From Oceanobacter sp. (lineage in GTDB: Bacteria > Pseudomonadota > Gammaproteobacteria > Pseudomonadales > Oceanobacteraceae), in the NCBI GenBank assembly GCA_002733645.1, contig NVWL01000003.1, positions 82,069 to 146,068 on the forward strand: DNA of 64,000 bases, in the 5' to 3' direction. The translations under genes were made by a program, and so were the position numbers. This document shows positions 8,527 through 16,406 of this stretch, piece after piece. The notes under the pieces were generated by a model that searched no databases, was not told where the DNA came from, and saw nothing but the letters and a program-made list of their open reading frames with translations. How positions within the stretch are numbered: position 1 is the stretch's first letter; the number at the start of each line of letters is the position of its first letter.

Positions 8527-10052
8527 TGCTGGGCTTTCCTACTCCATATGCAAATGAGTTGCTTTATAGCACTATTGCACGAGCAGGAATACACGATGGT
8601 GAGATGTCACCAAAACAGCTTCTTGATTCTGTATTTTCGAATAGAAAAGTAATAGCAACAGTAGATTTACCAAGCCATATACAGGACATTGAAGACCAAT
8701 ATCCAAAAGCTTTAGGCTTAGATGTAACACAGCTAATTAATTCACACACACTTCTGCCTATCTACGAACCATTTATCCCCACTGAGCGCATAACTGCTAT
8801 TAGAAATTGGATGAGTGATGACTCTCAGGGGGCTGCTCATCTCGCTTCGGGTGTAGCTGCTTCTCGAATTAAAACTAAAGAAAAGCTGTTGTTATGCCAA
8901 GAGTGCGTTTCAGAGCAAAGAGCTATCTATGGAGAAGCATATTGGGATAGGCGCTGGCATGTGCCGCTAGTCAAATATTGTATTAAGCATGGGCGGCCCC
9001 TATTCGAAACTGATATCGAACTCAATGGGAACCAGCGACATGCATTTAGGTCTATCCTAGAAGTTACCCAGATCCACCAATTAAATGTGACTGATAGCGA
9101 TGTAAAATTTGCAAATCTTGCATATCAATTAATTGATTTTAAAACGACCAGCTCACCAAGTATTGGTCAGTGGACGGCATTTTATCGAAGACTAGCGGTT
9201 GAATATGGATTTCAGCTTGGAAATAGAATTGATCATCGTAAGATAGATGATCACTATAATGGTTATTGGGGTAAAGCTTGGCTTGCTAATTCAGACTTAA
9301 ACACGACAACTAAAGATACATCCTGGTTAAAAGGTATATTTCGTAAGCATAGAAAATCATTTAGCTTTGCAGAGCATCTTACAGTAATTGACGCTATAAG
9401 CTCTGGTTCTCTGAGTATAGAAGAAGCTATAAATCGAGCGATGAATATTCCAGTTCAGCACCATAAAATAAAAAAAGAAGTTCACGTTAAATTAGTAGCA
9501 GCTCATACCGATCAGTTTGAGTGGATAGATTTGCTAAAAGAGCACAGCCCTAAAGCTGCAAGGTTATTAAAGCAAGCATTGTATACAAGGCTGTATCGCA
9601 ACCATTATGACTGGTTGATGATTATTAATGAAAAAAATAAAGGCAGTACAAATTACATTAATAATAGAGTGAATTGGTCACAGAGAGATCGAAGAGTCGC
9701 AAAGGCATTATTGATAATTATTAATACATTAGAGCAGGATTTATCTCTACCCAGGTTTAGTCGGGCATACTTACTCAAGAAATTAACCCCTAGAACGACG
9801 ATAGAAAAAAATTTACACCGATTGCCAAGAACGCTAGCGTTATTAGAAAGGTATTCAGAATGTATTGATGAGTATCAAGCTCGTAGGCTTACTAGAGCTA
9901 TAATCTTACTGCTTCAAAGAAAAGAACCTGCCAAACCTTGGCTATTACTACGAGAAGCAGGTTTAAGTCATGAAAGAATGACTCATTCAGTAAACAAATT
10001 ATTTGAGGAAATTTTGAAGCATGATTCGTGGCGCAAAATACAAACATCTTGA
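8526..10052 (+). CDS. tnsD: Target selector TnsD (TniQ family), glmS-specific
   Basis: TnsD recognises the 3' end of glmS and recruits TnsC so that insertion occurs at attTn7. The protein has 508 residues, the same as E. coli TnsD. The TniQ zinc finger is intact, with Cys124 and Cys127 (CQEC), Cys152 and His155, the family positions. The basic C-terminal half carries the helix-turn-helix segments that read the target. The element sits exactly where a glmS-directed TnsD would send it, which supports function. The start codon is probably GTG (8526), overlapping the tnsC stop. The end overlaps tnsE by 32 bases. Confidence 0.95.
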   Translation: MLGFPTPYANELLYSTIARAGIHDGEMSPKQLLDSVFSNRKVIATVDLPSHIQDIEDQYPKALGLDVTQLINSHTLLPIYEPFIPTERITAIRNWMSDDSQGAAHLASGVAASRIKTKEKLLLCQECVSEQRAIYGEAYWDRRWHVPLVKYCIKHGRPLFETDIELNGNQRHAFRSILEVTQIHQLNVTDSDVKFANLAYQLIDFKTTSSPSIGQWTAFYRRLAVEYGFQLGNRIDHRKIDDHYNGYWGKAWLANSDLNTTTKDTSWLKGIFRKHRKSFSFAEHLTVIDAISSGSLSIEEAINRAMNIPVQHHKIKKEVHVKLVAAHTDQFEWIDLLKEHSPKAARLLKQALYTRLYRNHYDWLMIINEKNKGSTNYINNRVNWSQRDRRVAKALLIIINTLEQDLSLPRFSRAYLLKKLTPRTTIEKNLHRLPRTLALLERYSECIDEYQARRLTRAIILLLQRKEPAKPWLLLREAGLSHERMTHSVNKLFEEILKHDSWRKIQTS

Positions 10053-11610
10053 ACAAGATTCGCAGATTGCGGGCATTGGAACTATGTTTCGTGGCATAGA
10101 TAAAAAACAGTGGTGTATTAATCTCGATTTTGTCAGAAAGAAATCTAACCAAATCAACTTTAGCGCTGCTCCTATCTTAGCGAGGCGAAGATTTATAAAT
10201 TCAAGCAGCCCAGCTAAGAGAAACGGTAAAGTAATTAATATTACTGTTAAAAATGCGCAGAACTGGGAAAAAGCACGATTAAAAGAATATCCAGCAGCTC
10301 ACAAGCTACCAAATATCACAGATGGTACTCAGCATTGTTTTGTAGCAGAACAAGAAGAAATGAAGGTATACATTCCGCAGTTAGAGCTTGCGCGAGTGCT
10401 ATTTTATCATGATCCATTTATGACAAGAACAAGTCTACGACACAATGCATTGGCGGAAAGCTTTCAAGTTGATTTAACCGATGGCGACCCTAAAATTTAT
10501 GTAATAGAGGGAGCTGATTATCCATTGTATTATTTTAACAAAGATACAAATCGACGCTTTCTTAGCTGGGTTTTAATTGATAAAGATGCGCGGGAGTCCT
10601 TTGAGAGTATTGGGAACAGTTTATTTAACCTGAAAAACCGAAGGGGTAATTATGATTTTTGGGACTTTGAGTTTACCCCGCCCTCTTTAAGCGGAGTAGA
10701 GCTTGAGCTGTCTGGTTGGCACGATTTTGAGACAAATAGCTTTTTTGTCTGGGAAATTCAAAGTATTAAAAAATTACCCTCTAATGTTAAAGGGGTGGTA
10801 GATATAATTCACCCCATTTACGAGAGACGAGTTGGTGGAAAACCCATCTCAGGAAATGGCTCATCCCCTGAGGCACCTGATGAATACGAATTAGATGACG
10901 ATGAGTTGTCTGATATAGACAAAGTAACGATGAGTTTGATGTCTGAAGCCGTGACTATTAGCTTTAAAGACCCCTTCATTACCAATAGACTAGGTAAAAA
11001 CATGAAGCCTGTGAAGGCTGTAACAAATGATGGTGAAAAAGAAGTTCTTGATAAAGAACTGAGTGCCAATGAACAAGATGAAACGGGGAAGTTACCTGGA
11101 GGGGCTTGGAATAATTTAAATGATCAAACAGATGACGCTCATCTCTACCTTAGTAAATTCAAATCATTTTTAGAAATGACTAATTTATTGGTCTCAAAAC
11201 ATGGTTGTGAGCTAAAACGAAAAACGATAGAAAAGCTTCCTAAATACGGACATGGAAAAAAACACTGGCTTTCTGATACCCAAAACCCAAGGCACTTAGC
11301 GATTGTTGAACTTGCCTATGCTGGCCAGCTAATAACTTTGTTAGAAGTTGATACCTCTGATGGTGCTGCAAAGTTAAGTACAATGATGTTAAAAACAGCT
11401 GAAGATGGATGGGTAATAAACAATATAGACGCAATAAAGCTGGGGATCATGAAAAAATCATTAGGCTGGCCAACCGCATTATTCAAGGAAGCCTTAACTG
11501 ATAAAGGATGTTCCGGAATACCCCACCCCCAGTCAAAGCATGTTGGAAGCCTACCCCCTGAGGAGATTGCACCGTGGGCACAGAGATTCATTAATTGTAT
11601 GACTCTATAG
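10021..11610 (+). CDS. tnsE: Target selector TnsE (replication-fork / conjugal DNA targeting)
   Basis: The 529 residues compare with about 538 in Tn7 TnsE. TnsE steers transposition to lagging-strand replication structures and conjugating plasmids through contact with the beta clamp. Its presence beside TnsD means that the element keeps both pathways, chromosomal safe site and mobile plasmids. The position as fifth gene after tnsD, the length and the overall character support the call; no enzymatic motif is expected. The C-terminal domain (about 350-529), with KYGHGKKHWLSDTQNPRHLA, is the DNA-binding fold in Tn7. The start at 10021 overlaps tnsD; ATG 10084 is an alternative. An IS3 copy inserted 54 bp after the stop. 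Confidence 0.9.
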   Translation: MIRGAKYKHLEQDSQIAGIGTMFRGIDKKQWCINLDFVRKKSNQINFSAAPILARRRFINSSSPAKRNGKVINITVKNAQNWEKARLKEYPAAHKLPNITDGTQHCFVAEQEEMKVYIPQLELARVLFYHDPFMTRTSLRHNALAESFQVDLTDGDPKIYVIEGADYPLYYFNKDTNRRFLSWVLIDKDARESFESIGNSLFNLKNRRGNYDFWDFEFTPPSLSGVELELSGWHDFETNSFFVWEIQSIKKLPSNVKGVVDIIHPIYERRVGGKPISGNGSSPEAPDEYELDDDELSDIDKVTMSLMSEAVTISFKDPFITNRLGKNMKPVKAVTNDGEKEVLDKELSANEQDETGKLPGGAWNNLNDQTDDAHLYLSKFKSFLEMTNLLVSKHGCELKRKTIEKLPKYGHGKKHWLSDTQNPRHLAIVELAYAGQLITLLEVDTSDGAAKLSTMMLKTAEDGWVINNIDAIKLGIMKKSLGWPTALFKEALTDKGCSGIPHPQSKHVGSLPPEEIAPWAQRFINCMTL

Positions 11611-11726
11611 AGATAAATAGCGCTTTGTATGAATAAGTCGTTACTTACACGCTGTTTTAATCTGTGAATCGCCCCTATTTCACTAGACACTCTTTAACTA
11701 TGCAATGAGCTAGCAGGAGACCTAAT

Positions 11727-12017
11727 ATTGGTGAACGATACAACGAAGAATTTAAGATAGCAGCAGTTAAGCAAGTAACCGAAGGTGGTTATTCAATAGC
11801 CGATGTTGCTAAGCGTTTAGGCATCACAACCAAAAGTCTTTATAACTGGCGTGATCGCTACGGTGAGAACGCACAAGCCTACCAAGAAAAGCAATCCAGC
11901 TCAGATGAACTACGCAAGCTTAAAGCTGAACTTAAGCGTGTAACCGAAGAGCGTGACATCCTAAAGGAAGCCGCCGTGTTCTTTGCCGTCGAGTCGAAGA
12001 AAAATACACGTTCATAA
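11727..12017 (+). CDS. IS3-family OrfA (helix-turn-helix DNA-binding part), likely AUU start
   Basis: The frame encodes about 96 residues. A helix-turn-helix (YSIADVAKRLGITTKSLYNWRDRYG) is followed by a leucine-zipper-like helix (ELRKLKAELKRVTEERDILKEAA). No ATG lies in frame between the upstream stop at 11706 and the conserved start of the domain. ATT at 11727 has AGGAGA six bases upstream and is the best start. The decayed sister copy at 22214 has ATG at this place. OrfA binds the ends and is fused to OrfB by -1 frameshifting at the A-rich stretch near 11997-12004 to make transposase. Confidence 0.85.
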   Translation: MGERYNEEFKIAAVKQVTEGGYSIADVAKRLGITTKSLYNWRDRYGENAQAYQEKQSSSDELRKLKAELKRVTEERDILKEAAVFFAVESKKNTRS

Positions 12018-12874
12018 AAGATCGACGCCTACGCTACCCTGTTCGGACGCTCTGTCGGGCACTAGAAATTCATCCTAGTGGTTTCTATGCCTGGCTAGCA
12101 AACCCACTAAGTAAGCGTGCAAAAGAAGACGAATACTTATTAGGGTTTATCAAGCAATACTGGCTAGAGAGTGGCTGTGTTTATGGCTATCGAAAAGTCT
12201 ATAAAGACTTACTAGCCGCAGGTGATCTGTGCGGTAAAAATCGTGTATATCGCCTGATGCGAACCGAAGGACTTCAAGCTCAGCGAGGCTATAAGAGAAA
12301 AAATAACTATGGAGGTGGTGACTTATCGACCGTTGCACCGAATCTACTTAAGCGTGAATTTAATGTCGAAAAACCAAATACTGTCTGGGTTACAGATATT
12401 ACTTATATTCGTACACAAGAAGGATGGCTTTTTCTTGCAGTGATCATTGATCTATTTTCACGACAAGTAATTGGTTGGTCTATGGGAGGTCGTATTAATA
12501 CAGATTTGGTACTTAATGCGATAACCATGGCCTGCTGGCGACGCAAGCCAAGGGGTGAGGTTATTGTACATTCAGATCAAGGGTGTCAGTACACGAGTTA
12601 TGATTGGCAGAGCATGCTTAAAGCGAATAACTTGGTCGTGAGCATGAGTCGTCGAGGGAACTGTCACGATAATGCATGTGCTGAAAGCTTCTTTGCATTA
12701 CTAAAAAGAGAACGTATTCGCCGTAAGATTTATCGCAGCAGAGAGGAAGGTAAAGCCGATGTATTTAATTATATTGAGCTGTTCTATAATCCCACTCGAC
12801 GTCATGGAAATAATAATGACTTGTCGCCAATGGAATATGAAAAGAACTATTTTTTGAAACAAGGCAGTGTCTAG
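12002..12874 (+). CDS. IS3-family OrfB (DDE integrase domain), made by -1 frameshift
   Basis: The frame is open from 11957 to 12874, but the only internal ATG is late (12257), so translation probably enters by -1 slippage from OrfA at the run of As around 12000. An HTH_21-like stretch (HPSGFYAWLANP...VYGYRKVYKDL) comes first. The rve/DDE core follows, with Asp in VWVTDITYI, Asp in IVHSDQGCQYTS and Glu in CAESFFALLKRE, so all three catalytic residues are present. The start coordinate is the frameshift zone, not a start codon. Confidence 0.88.
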   Translation, partial: KYTFIKDRRLRYPVRTLCRALEIHPSGFYAWLANPLSKRAKEDEYLLGFIKQYWLESGCVYGYRKVYKDLLAAGDLCGKNRVYRLMRTEGLQAQRGYKRKNNYGGGDLSTVAPNLLKREFNVEKPNTVWVTDITYIRTQEGWLFLAVIIDLFSRQVIGWSMGGRINTDLVLNAITMACWRRKPRGEVIVHSDQGCQYTSYDWQSMLKANNLVVSMSRRGNCHDNACAESFFALLKRERIRRKIYRSREEGKADVFNYIELFYNPTRRHGNNNDLSPMEYEKNYFLKQGSV

Positions 12875-12892
12875 ATAACTAGGGGCGATTCA

Positions 12893-13223
12893 GTAGTAGA
12901 TCAATTGAGAATAATTGCTAAATTCACTGTGAACCATTGAAGCCTAACCATTACCATAAGCCACTGATGATAATAAAGAAATCAACTCTCTATAGACCAT
13001 AAAACTAGCTGTATTTGAAGATTGGTTAAATGTGTTTCTTCAGCCAGGGACTTCCAAAAAGCGGTTTACGTCAAATGGTAGTAAGATATTACACTTGTGT
13101 AACGTTGTTAATGTGAAGGGCTTATAGTATTTTTTCATCCCCCTTACCTTGCCCATTTAGTAGGAAATTGTACAGATCTAGGCACTAATTATAGTAACGT
13201 TATTCACCCCATAGGTAAATATA
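12893..13223. other. Intergenic stretch between the IS and the metal cargo, with one palindrome
   Basis: I find no gene here. One palindrome is notable: TTACAC-TT-GTGTAA at 13089-13102. It contains TACA and TGTA half-sites like those bound by BlaI/MecI/CopY repressors, and a BlaI-like gene lies 600 bp downstream. It could be an operator for the gene at 13224, but the half-site spacing differs from the classical form. Confidence 0.4.
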
Positions 13224-13574
13224 GTGACTTATTACATTATAAAAGTACTGATAACAGCAGCTCTAATTGTCCTCATAGCAGAGATTTCAAAGCGTAGCAG
13301 CTTTATTGGAGCGGTACTTGCATCTATTCCTCTGACTTCGATACTAGCAATGCTTTGGCTGTACATCGACACGGGAAGTGTCGATAAAGTCAGCGAACTA
13401 GCAAGTAGCGTATTTTGGCTAGTTCTCCCATCATTAGCATTATTCCTTACCTTACCGACCCTATTGTCTCAAGGAATAGGGTTTTACCTGAGTCTTTCAA
13501 TATCTATAATAGTGACCGCCGCATGTTACTTTCTCATGATTATGGTGTTAAGACATTATGATGCACCCCTCTAA
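13224..13574 (+). CDS. DUF3147-type small membrane protein
   Basis: The 116-residue, very hydrophobic protein has about four membrane helices (around 3-20, 27-47, 61-80 and 85-110). The phrases AEISKRSSFIGAVLASIPLTSILAMLWLYIDTG and SVFWLVLPSLALF match my memory of the DUF3147 inner-membrane family, whose function is not established. It is the first gene of the transposon cargo and is separated from the efflux operon by a promoter palindrome, so it is probably its own unit. A link to metal resistance is suggested only by position. Confidence 0.75.
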   Translation: MTYYIIKVLITAALIVLIAEISKRSSFIGAVLASIPLTSILAMLWLYIDTGSVDKVSELASSVFWLVLPSLALFLTLPTLLSQGIGFYLSLSISIIVTAACYFLMIMVLRHYDAPL

Positions 13575-13614
13575 ATTCTAGGCTATTAACAACATTTATT
13601 TACAAATTAGCTTG

Positions 13615-13659
13615 ATATCAATCAAAAAACCGATTGTTAATCGGTTTTTTGATTGATAT
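13615..13659. promoter_or_regulatory. 45-bp near-perfect palindrome over the promoter of the BlaI-like gene
   Basis: A 21-bp arm at 13615-13635 is perfectly complementary to 13639-13659, with a 3-base centre (GTT). The core is AAAAAACCGATT / AATCGGTTTTTT. It overlaps a good promoter: TTGTTA at 13634-13639, 17 bp, and TATAAT at 13657-13662. It could be the operator of the BlaI-like repressor, a bidirectional terminator for the gene at 13224, or both. A related palindrome recurs at 15082-15114. Confidence 0.7.
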
Positions 13660-13662
13660 AAT
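13634..13662 (+). promoter_or_regulatory. Sigma-70-type promoter of the BlaI-like/efflux operon
   Basis: TTGTTA (13634-13639), a 17-bp spacer and a perfect TATAAT (13657-13662) lie 31 bp before the start codon at 13694. The whole promoter is embedded in the right half of the 45-bp palindrome, so a repressor bound there would block polymerase. Confidence 0.65.
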
Positions 13663-13693
13663 GTTGCTAAATTTATAACAGTAAAGATTAAAA

Positions 13694-14077
13694 ATGCGCT
13701 TGGGTGAACTTGAGAAGCTAATACTTCAATACTTTTGGGATATCGGGCCCGCTGATGCGAAGCAAGTATTTTCTTACTTTGAAAAAAAACGTGGCGGCAC
13801 TCTAAATACCATTCAAAGTACTTTAGATCGATTGTTTAAAAAAGGCTTACTCCAACGTGAAAAGGAAGGCCATGCCTTTCAATACAGAGCAGCTGTCAAG
13901 CGAGATGCATTTCTTGGTAATTTGATTAATGAAATCTCAAGCGACTTTGGCGGTAGCGGTAATAATGCACTTCTAGCAGCATTCTCTTCTCTTTCTAGTG
14001 ATTTAGATAGCTCACAGTTAGATGAGCTAGAACGCTTAATTGATCAGCGCCGTTCATTAAGTAATAAAGGTTCATAA
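13694..14077 (+). CDS. BlaI/MecI/CopY-family transcriptional repressor
   Basis: The 127 residues are typical of the family. A winged helix at residues 1-65 (LGELEKLILQYFWDIGPADAKQVFSYF...LNTIQSTLDRLFKKGLLQREKEGHAFQY) has the BlaI/CopY signature. The rest is a helical dimerisation domain. BlaI-type repressors are released when a partner M56 membrane protease is activated, and CopY-type ones by metal. No CopY-style CxC metal hook is visible at the C-terminus, so control through the adjacent M56 protease is more likely. The stop is two bases from the next start, and the gene heads the efflux operon. Confidence 0.9.
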   Translation: MRLGELEKLILQYFWDIGPADAKQVFSYFEKKRGGTLNTIQSTLDRLFKKGLLQREKEGHAFQYRAAVKRDAFLGNLINEISSDFGGSGNNALLAAFSSLSSDLDSSQLDELERLIDQRRSLSNKGS

Positions 14078-14079
14078 AA

Positions 14080-15045
14080 ATGATTTTTGGAGGCTTGGGC
14101 CTAGCTCTTAATATTACAACGATTGTGATTTTAAGCTGCAGCTTCACCTTGATTCTTACGTCTGTAATCATGAAGCACTTCCATGATTCCTTATCTAATT
14201 TCAATGCAATTAGTAGATCCCGAATACTTTGGTGCATTGTTATTTTACCTTGGTTTGTTAGCGCTCTATCCGTCGTTGCTTTAGTATTTCCCGAGCTATT
14301 TCAATGGAAAGGAATCTGGGCTTCATTGCATTGGCATCACATATACGATTTCTCAATATTCAGCTGGCATGGAGCATCTTTAATAATATTCAGTAGCTTC
14401 TGCTTGCTGTTATTGCTCTCTAGACTAGCCCGAGCTTTGAAGATGCATTCCAGCATGAATCAGCTCAATTCTTTTTCGAAATCAGACGTTTTATTAAATG
14501 GATGCCTAATTATCGAATCGAATGAGGTTAATGCATTTACATCAGGCCTCTTGAATGCCAAGGCATTTATCACAACCGGCCTTAACAATCGTCTTAATAA
14601 TGATGAAAATACTATTGTCCAATTGCATGAACTTGCGCATGTGAAAAATTCTGATCCACTGCGGAAATATATATTTTCTCTACTAGTTTCTTTTTACCCA
14701 TTAAAAATATCAGAACAATTAAATGCTTCATTTTCACTAGCGCTTGAACAGCTTGCAGACAGCGAAGTATTAAAAGAAATACCCGATGTCGCCTTAATTG
14801 CTAAAACACTAGTAAACGTGACTCGATTACAATTAAATTCGAGTCAAATAGCGCCACCAGTATCTGAAAACTGTTCATTCATAAATACTCCTTTGGAATC
14901 AAGAATTCATTACCTTTTAAATGAGTATAAAGGTAAGTCTTTTCCATACTTCATATTAATCATTTTAGTTTTTGCTATTTCTTCAATTAGCACACTCTCT
15001 GTTGATCTGATTCATCACTCTTTCGAACAATTATTTAGCCACTAA
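14080..15045 (+). CDS. M56-family (BlaR1/MecR1-like) membrane metallopeptidase without a sensor domain
   Basis: The 321-residue inner-membrane protein has helices around 10-30, 48-70, 95-115 and near the C-terminus (290-310). The gluzincin motif HELAH (residues 183-187) and a later EQLAD give the zinc site. In BlaR1 the same domain destroys BlaI after the external sensor binds a beta-lactam. Here no penicillin-binding sensor follows and the protein ends shortly after the last helix, so the signal must be sensed another way. The BlaI-M56 pair in front of a CzcCBA-type pump suggests metal or envelope stress as the trigger; this is inference. Confidence 0.85.
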   Translation: MIFGGLGLALNITTIVILSCSFTLILTSVIMKHFHDSLSNFNAISRSRILWCIVILPWFVSALSVVALVFPELFQWKGIWASLHWHHIYDFSIFSWHGASLIIFSSFCLLLLLSRLARALKMHSSMNQLNSFSKSDVLLNGCLIIESNEVNAFTSGLLNAKAFITTGLNNRLNNDENTIVQLHELAHVKNSDPLRKYIFSLLVSFYPLKISEQLNASFSLALEQLADSEVLKEIPDVALIAKTLVNVTRLQLNSSQIAPPVSENCSFINTPLESRIHYLLNEYKGKSFPYFILIILVFAISSISTLSVDLIHHSFEQLFSH

Positions 15046-15060
15046 GGATGTTTAATACTT

Positions 15061-16377
15061 ATGTTTGACTTTAAATCCACATCCAAAAAACCGACTGGCA
15101 GTCGGTTTTTTGGAGGTATTTCATCGAACTATATTTTTAGCGCAATCAGCATTTTTCTGCTCACAAGCAATATAAATGCAATGGAGCCTTCAAATAGCAC
15201 TCTTACAATAAAAGAGGCTGTTGTTAAAAGTTTGAAGCAACATCCAGGCTTGGCAAGTTTCGCATATCGAGTTCAAAGCTCTGATCACACTATAGCGCAA
15301 GCTGCTATTGGGCAAAAACCAGAGGTGTCCTTGGTTATTGAGGATGCATTGGGAACCGGTGATTATTCTGATTTTAGCAATGCACAATCAACGTTGAGTA
15401 TTGGCTGGATCTTAGATGGCGGGCTCGTCAATAGCCGTGTGCAACAATATAAATATAAGAAAGCATTGACTGAGATAGAGTTAGATATCAAACGTTATGA
15501 TGTTGCCGCTGAAACAGCTCATCAGTTCATTACTATATTAGCGCTACAAGACCGCTTTAAAATTGGCAAAGAAGCACATTTACACAGTAAAAAAATTCTT
15601 AAAGAGATAACTCATCGTGTGAATAGTGGTAAAGCACTTATGGCTGATCAACTTCGTGCAGAAGTAAATTTAGAGCGTAGAGAGCTTGAGGTTGAAGATA
15701 TTGCACATGAATTGATATCCGCCAAAAAAATACTATCTTCTTCTTGGGGGCAGTCAGATATCGAATTTTCGTCAGTATCAGGCTCTTTAAACTTACCTAA
15801 AAGCCTTATTGATTACTCTAAATTTGAGCAAGCAATCAGTTCTAATCCTAAAGTACGCTATTTTTTAACCCAGCAGCGGCTAACAGAAGGTGAAATATCT
15901 CTAGCAAGAGAAGAAGGTAAAAACAGGTTACGTTTTAATGCAGGGGTAAGTCGCTATGAAAGAACAGAAGATTATGGATTAACCATGGGAATTACTTTGC
16001 CTTTCGGTGGGAATAATAATCAAGGAAAAATTTCTTCCTTGAGCGCTGATAAAAGTCGCTATCAAGCTGAATTAACAGCAACCGAAATTCAATTATTAAC
16101 ACAGGTTTTTGTGCTCTACCAAGAACTGATGCATAGCTACCATATTAATAATTCACTAACAGATGAAATAATTCCCCGCCTAGAAAAAGCGTTAAAAGAA
16201 ACCTACAAAGCTTATCAGCTAGGTAAGTATAGCTATCAAGAATGGTCGTCTGTGCAGCAAGAAGTTTACGATGCTCAATTTTCATTAATAGATGCTCGCT
16301 TAACCGCACATAAAAATACAGTTGAACTTGAGCGTCTAACGGGTTTAGCCATGCAAGATTATAAAAACGCACAGTAA
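15061..16377 (+). CDS. CzcC/CusC-like outer-membrane efflux protein (TolC family)
   Basis: The 438-residue protein is the outer-membrane channel of a tripartite metal pump. A signal peptide is visible (IFSAISIFLLTSNINA, about residues 25-40). Two outer-efflux repeats follow, around 50-240 and 250-430, the latter with YQLGKYSYQEWSSVQQEVYDA. The start at ATG 15061 is the only ATG before the signal peptide and gives an unusually long n-region. Its codons 8-18 lie inside a terminator-like palindrome (15082-15114). It follows the M56 gene by 15 bp and precedes the adaptor, so all are one operon. Confidence 0.85.
   Translation: MFDFKSTSKKPTGSRFFGGISSNYIFSAISIFLLTSNINAMEPSNSTLTIKEAVVKSLKQHPGLASFAYRVQSSDHTIAQAAIGQKPEVSLVIEDALGTGDYSDFSNAQSTLSIGWILDGGLVNSRVQQYKYKKALTEIELDIKRYDVAAETAHQFITILALQDRFKIGKEAHLHSKKILKEITHRVNSGKALMADQLRAEVNLERRELEVEDIAHELISAKKILSSSWGQSDIEFSSVSGSLNLPKSLIDYSKFEQAISSNPKVRYFLTQQRLTEGEISLAREEGKNRLRFNAGVSRYERTEDYGLTMGITLPFGGNNNQGKISSLSADKSRYQAELTATEIQLLTQVFVLYQELMHSYHINNSLTDEIIPRLEKALKETYKAYQLGKYSYQEWSSVQQEVYDAQFSLIDARLTAHKNTVELERLTGLAMQDYKNAQ
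15082..15114. promoter_or_regulatory. Second palindrome of the same type, inside the start of the czcC-like gene
   Basis: A 15-bp perfect stem (15082-15096 with 15100-15114) has a 3-base centre GGC. Its core, AAAAAACCGACT / AGTCGGTTTTTT, resembles the palindrome at the operon promoter. It ends in a T-run, so it could act as a transcription attenuator early in the efflux genes, or as a second repressor site. Its place inside a reading frame is unusual. Confidence 0.6.
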
Positions 16378-16406
16378 ATTAAAATTTATAAAAATTGAGA
16401 AATTAT

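Larger units (their letters stand above)
11665..12892 (+). mobile_element. IS3-family insertion sequence, apparently complete
   Basis: The 1,228-bp element has terminal inverted repeats of 26 bp, 23 of which match. Both outer 13-mers are TGAATCGCCCCTA (11665-11677 and the complement at 12880-12892), and both inner hexamers are AGACAC. It carries orfA and orfB in the -1 relation typical of the family. No clear 3-4 bp direct repeat flanks it, so one flank may have been rearranged. It lies between tnsE and the metal cargo. Confidence 0.9.

Noticed and set aside
11316-11690. 124-codon minus-strand frame across the end of tnsE and the IS junction
   Set aside because: It spans the insertion point of the IS and is antisense to tnsE, so it cannot be an old gene.
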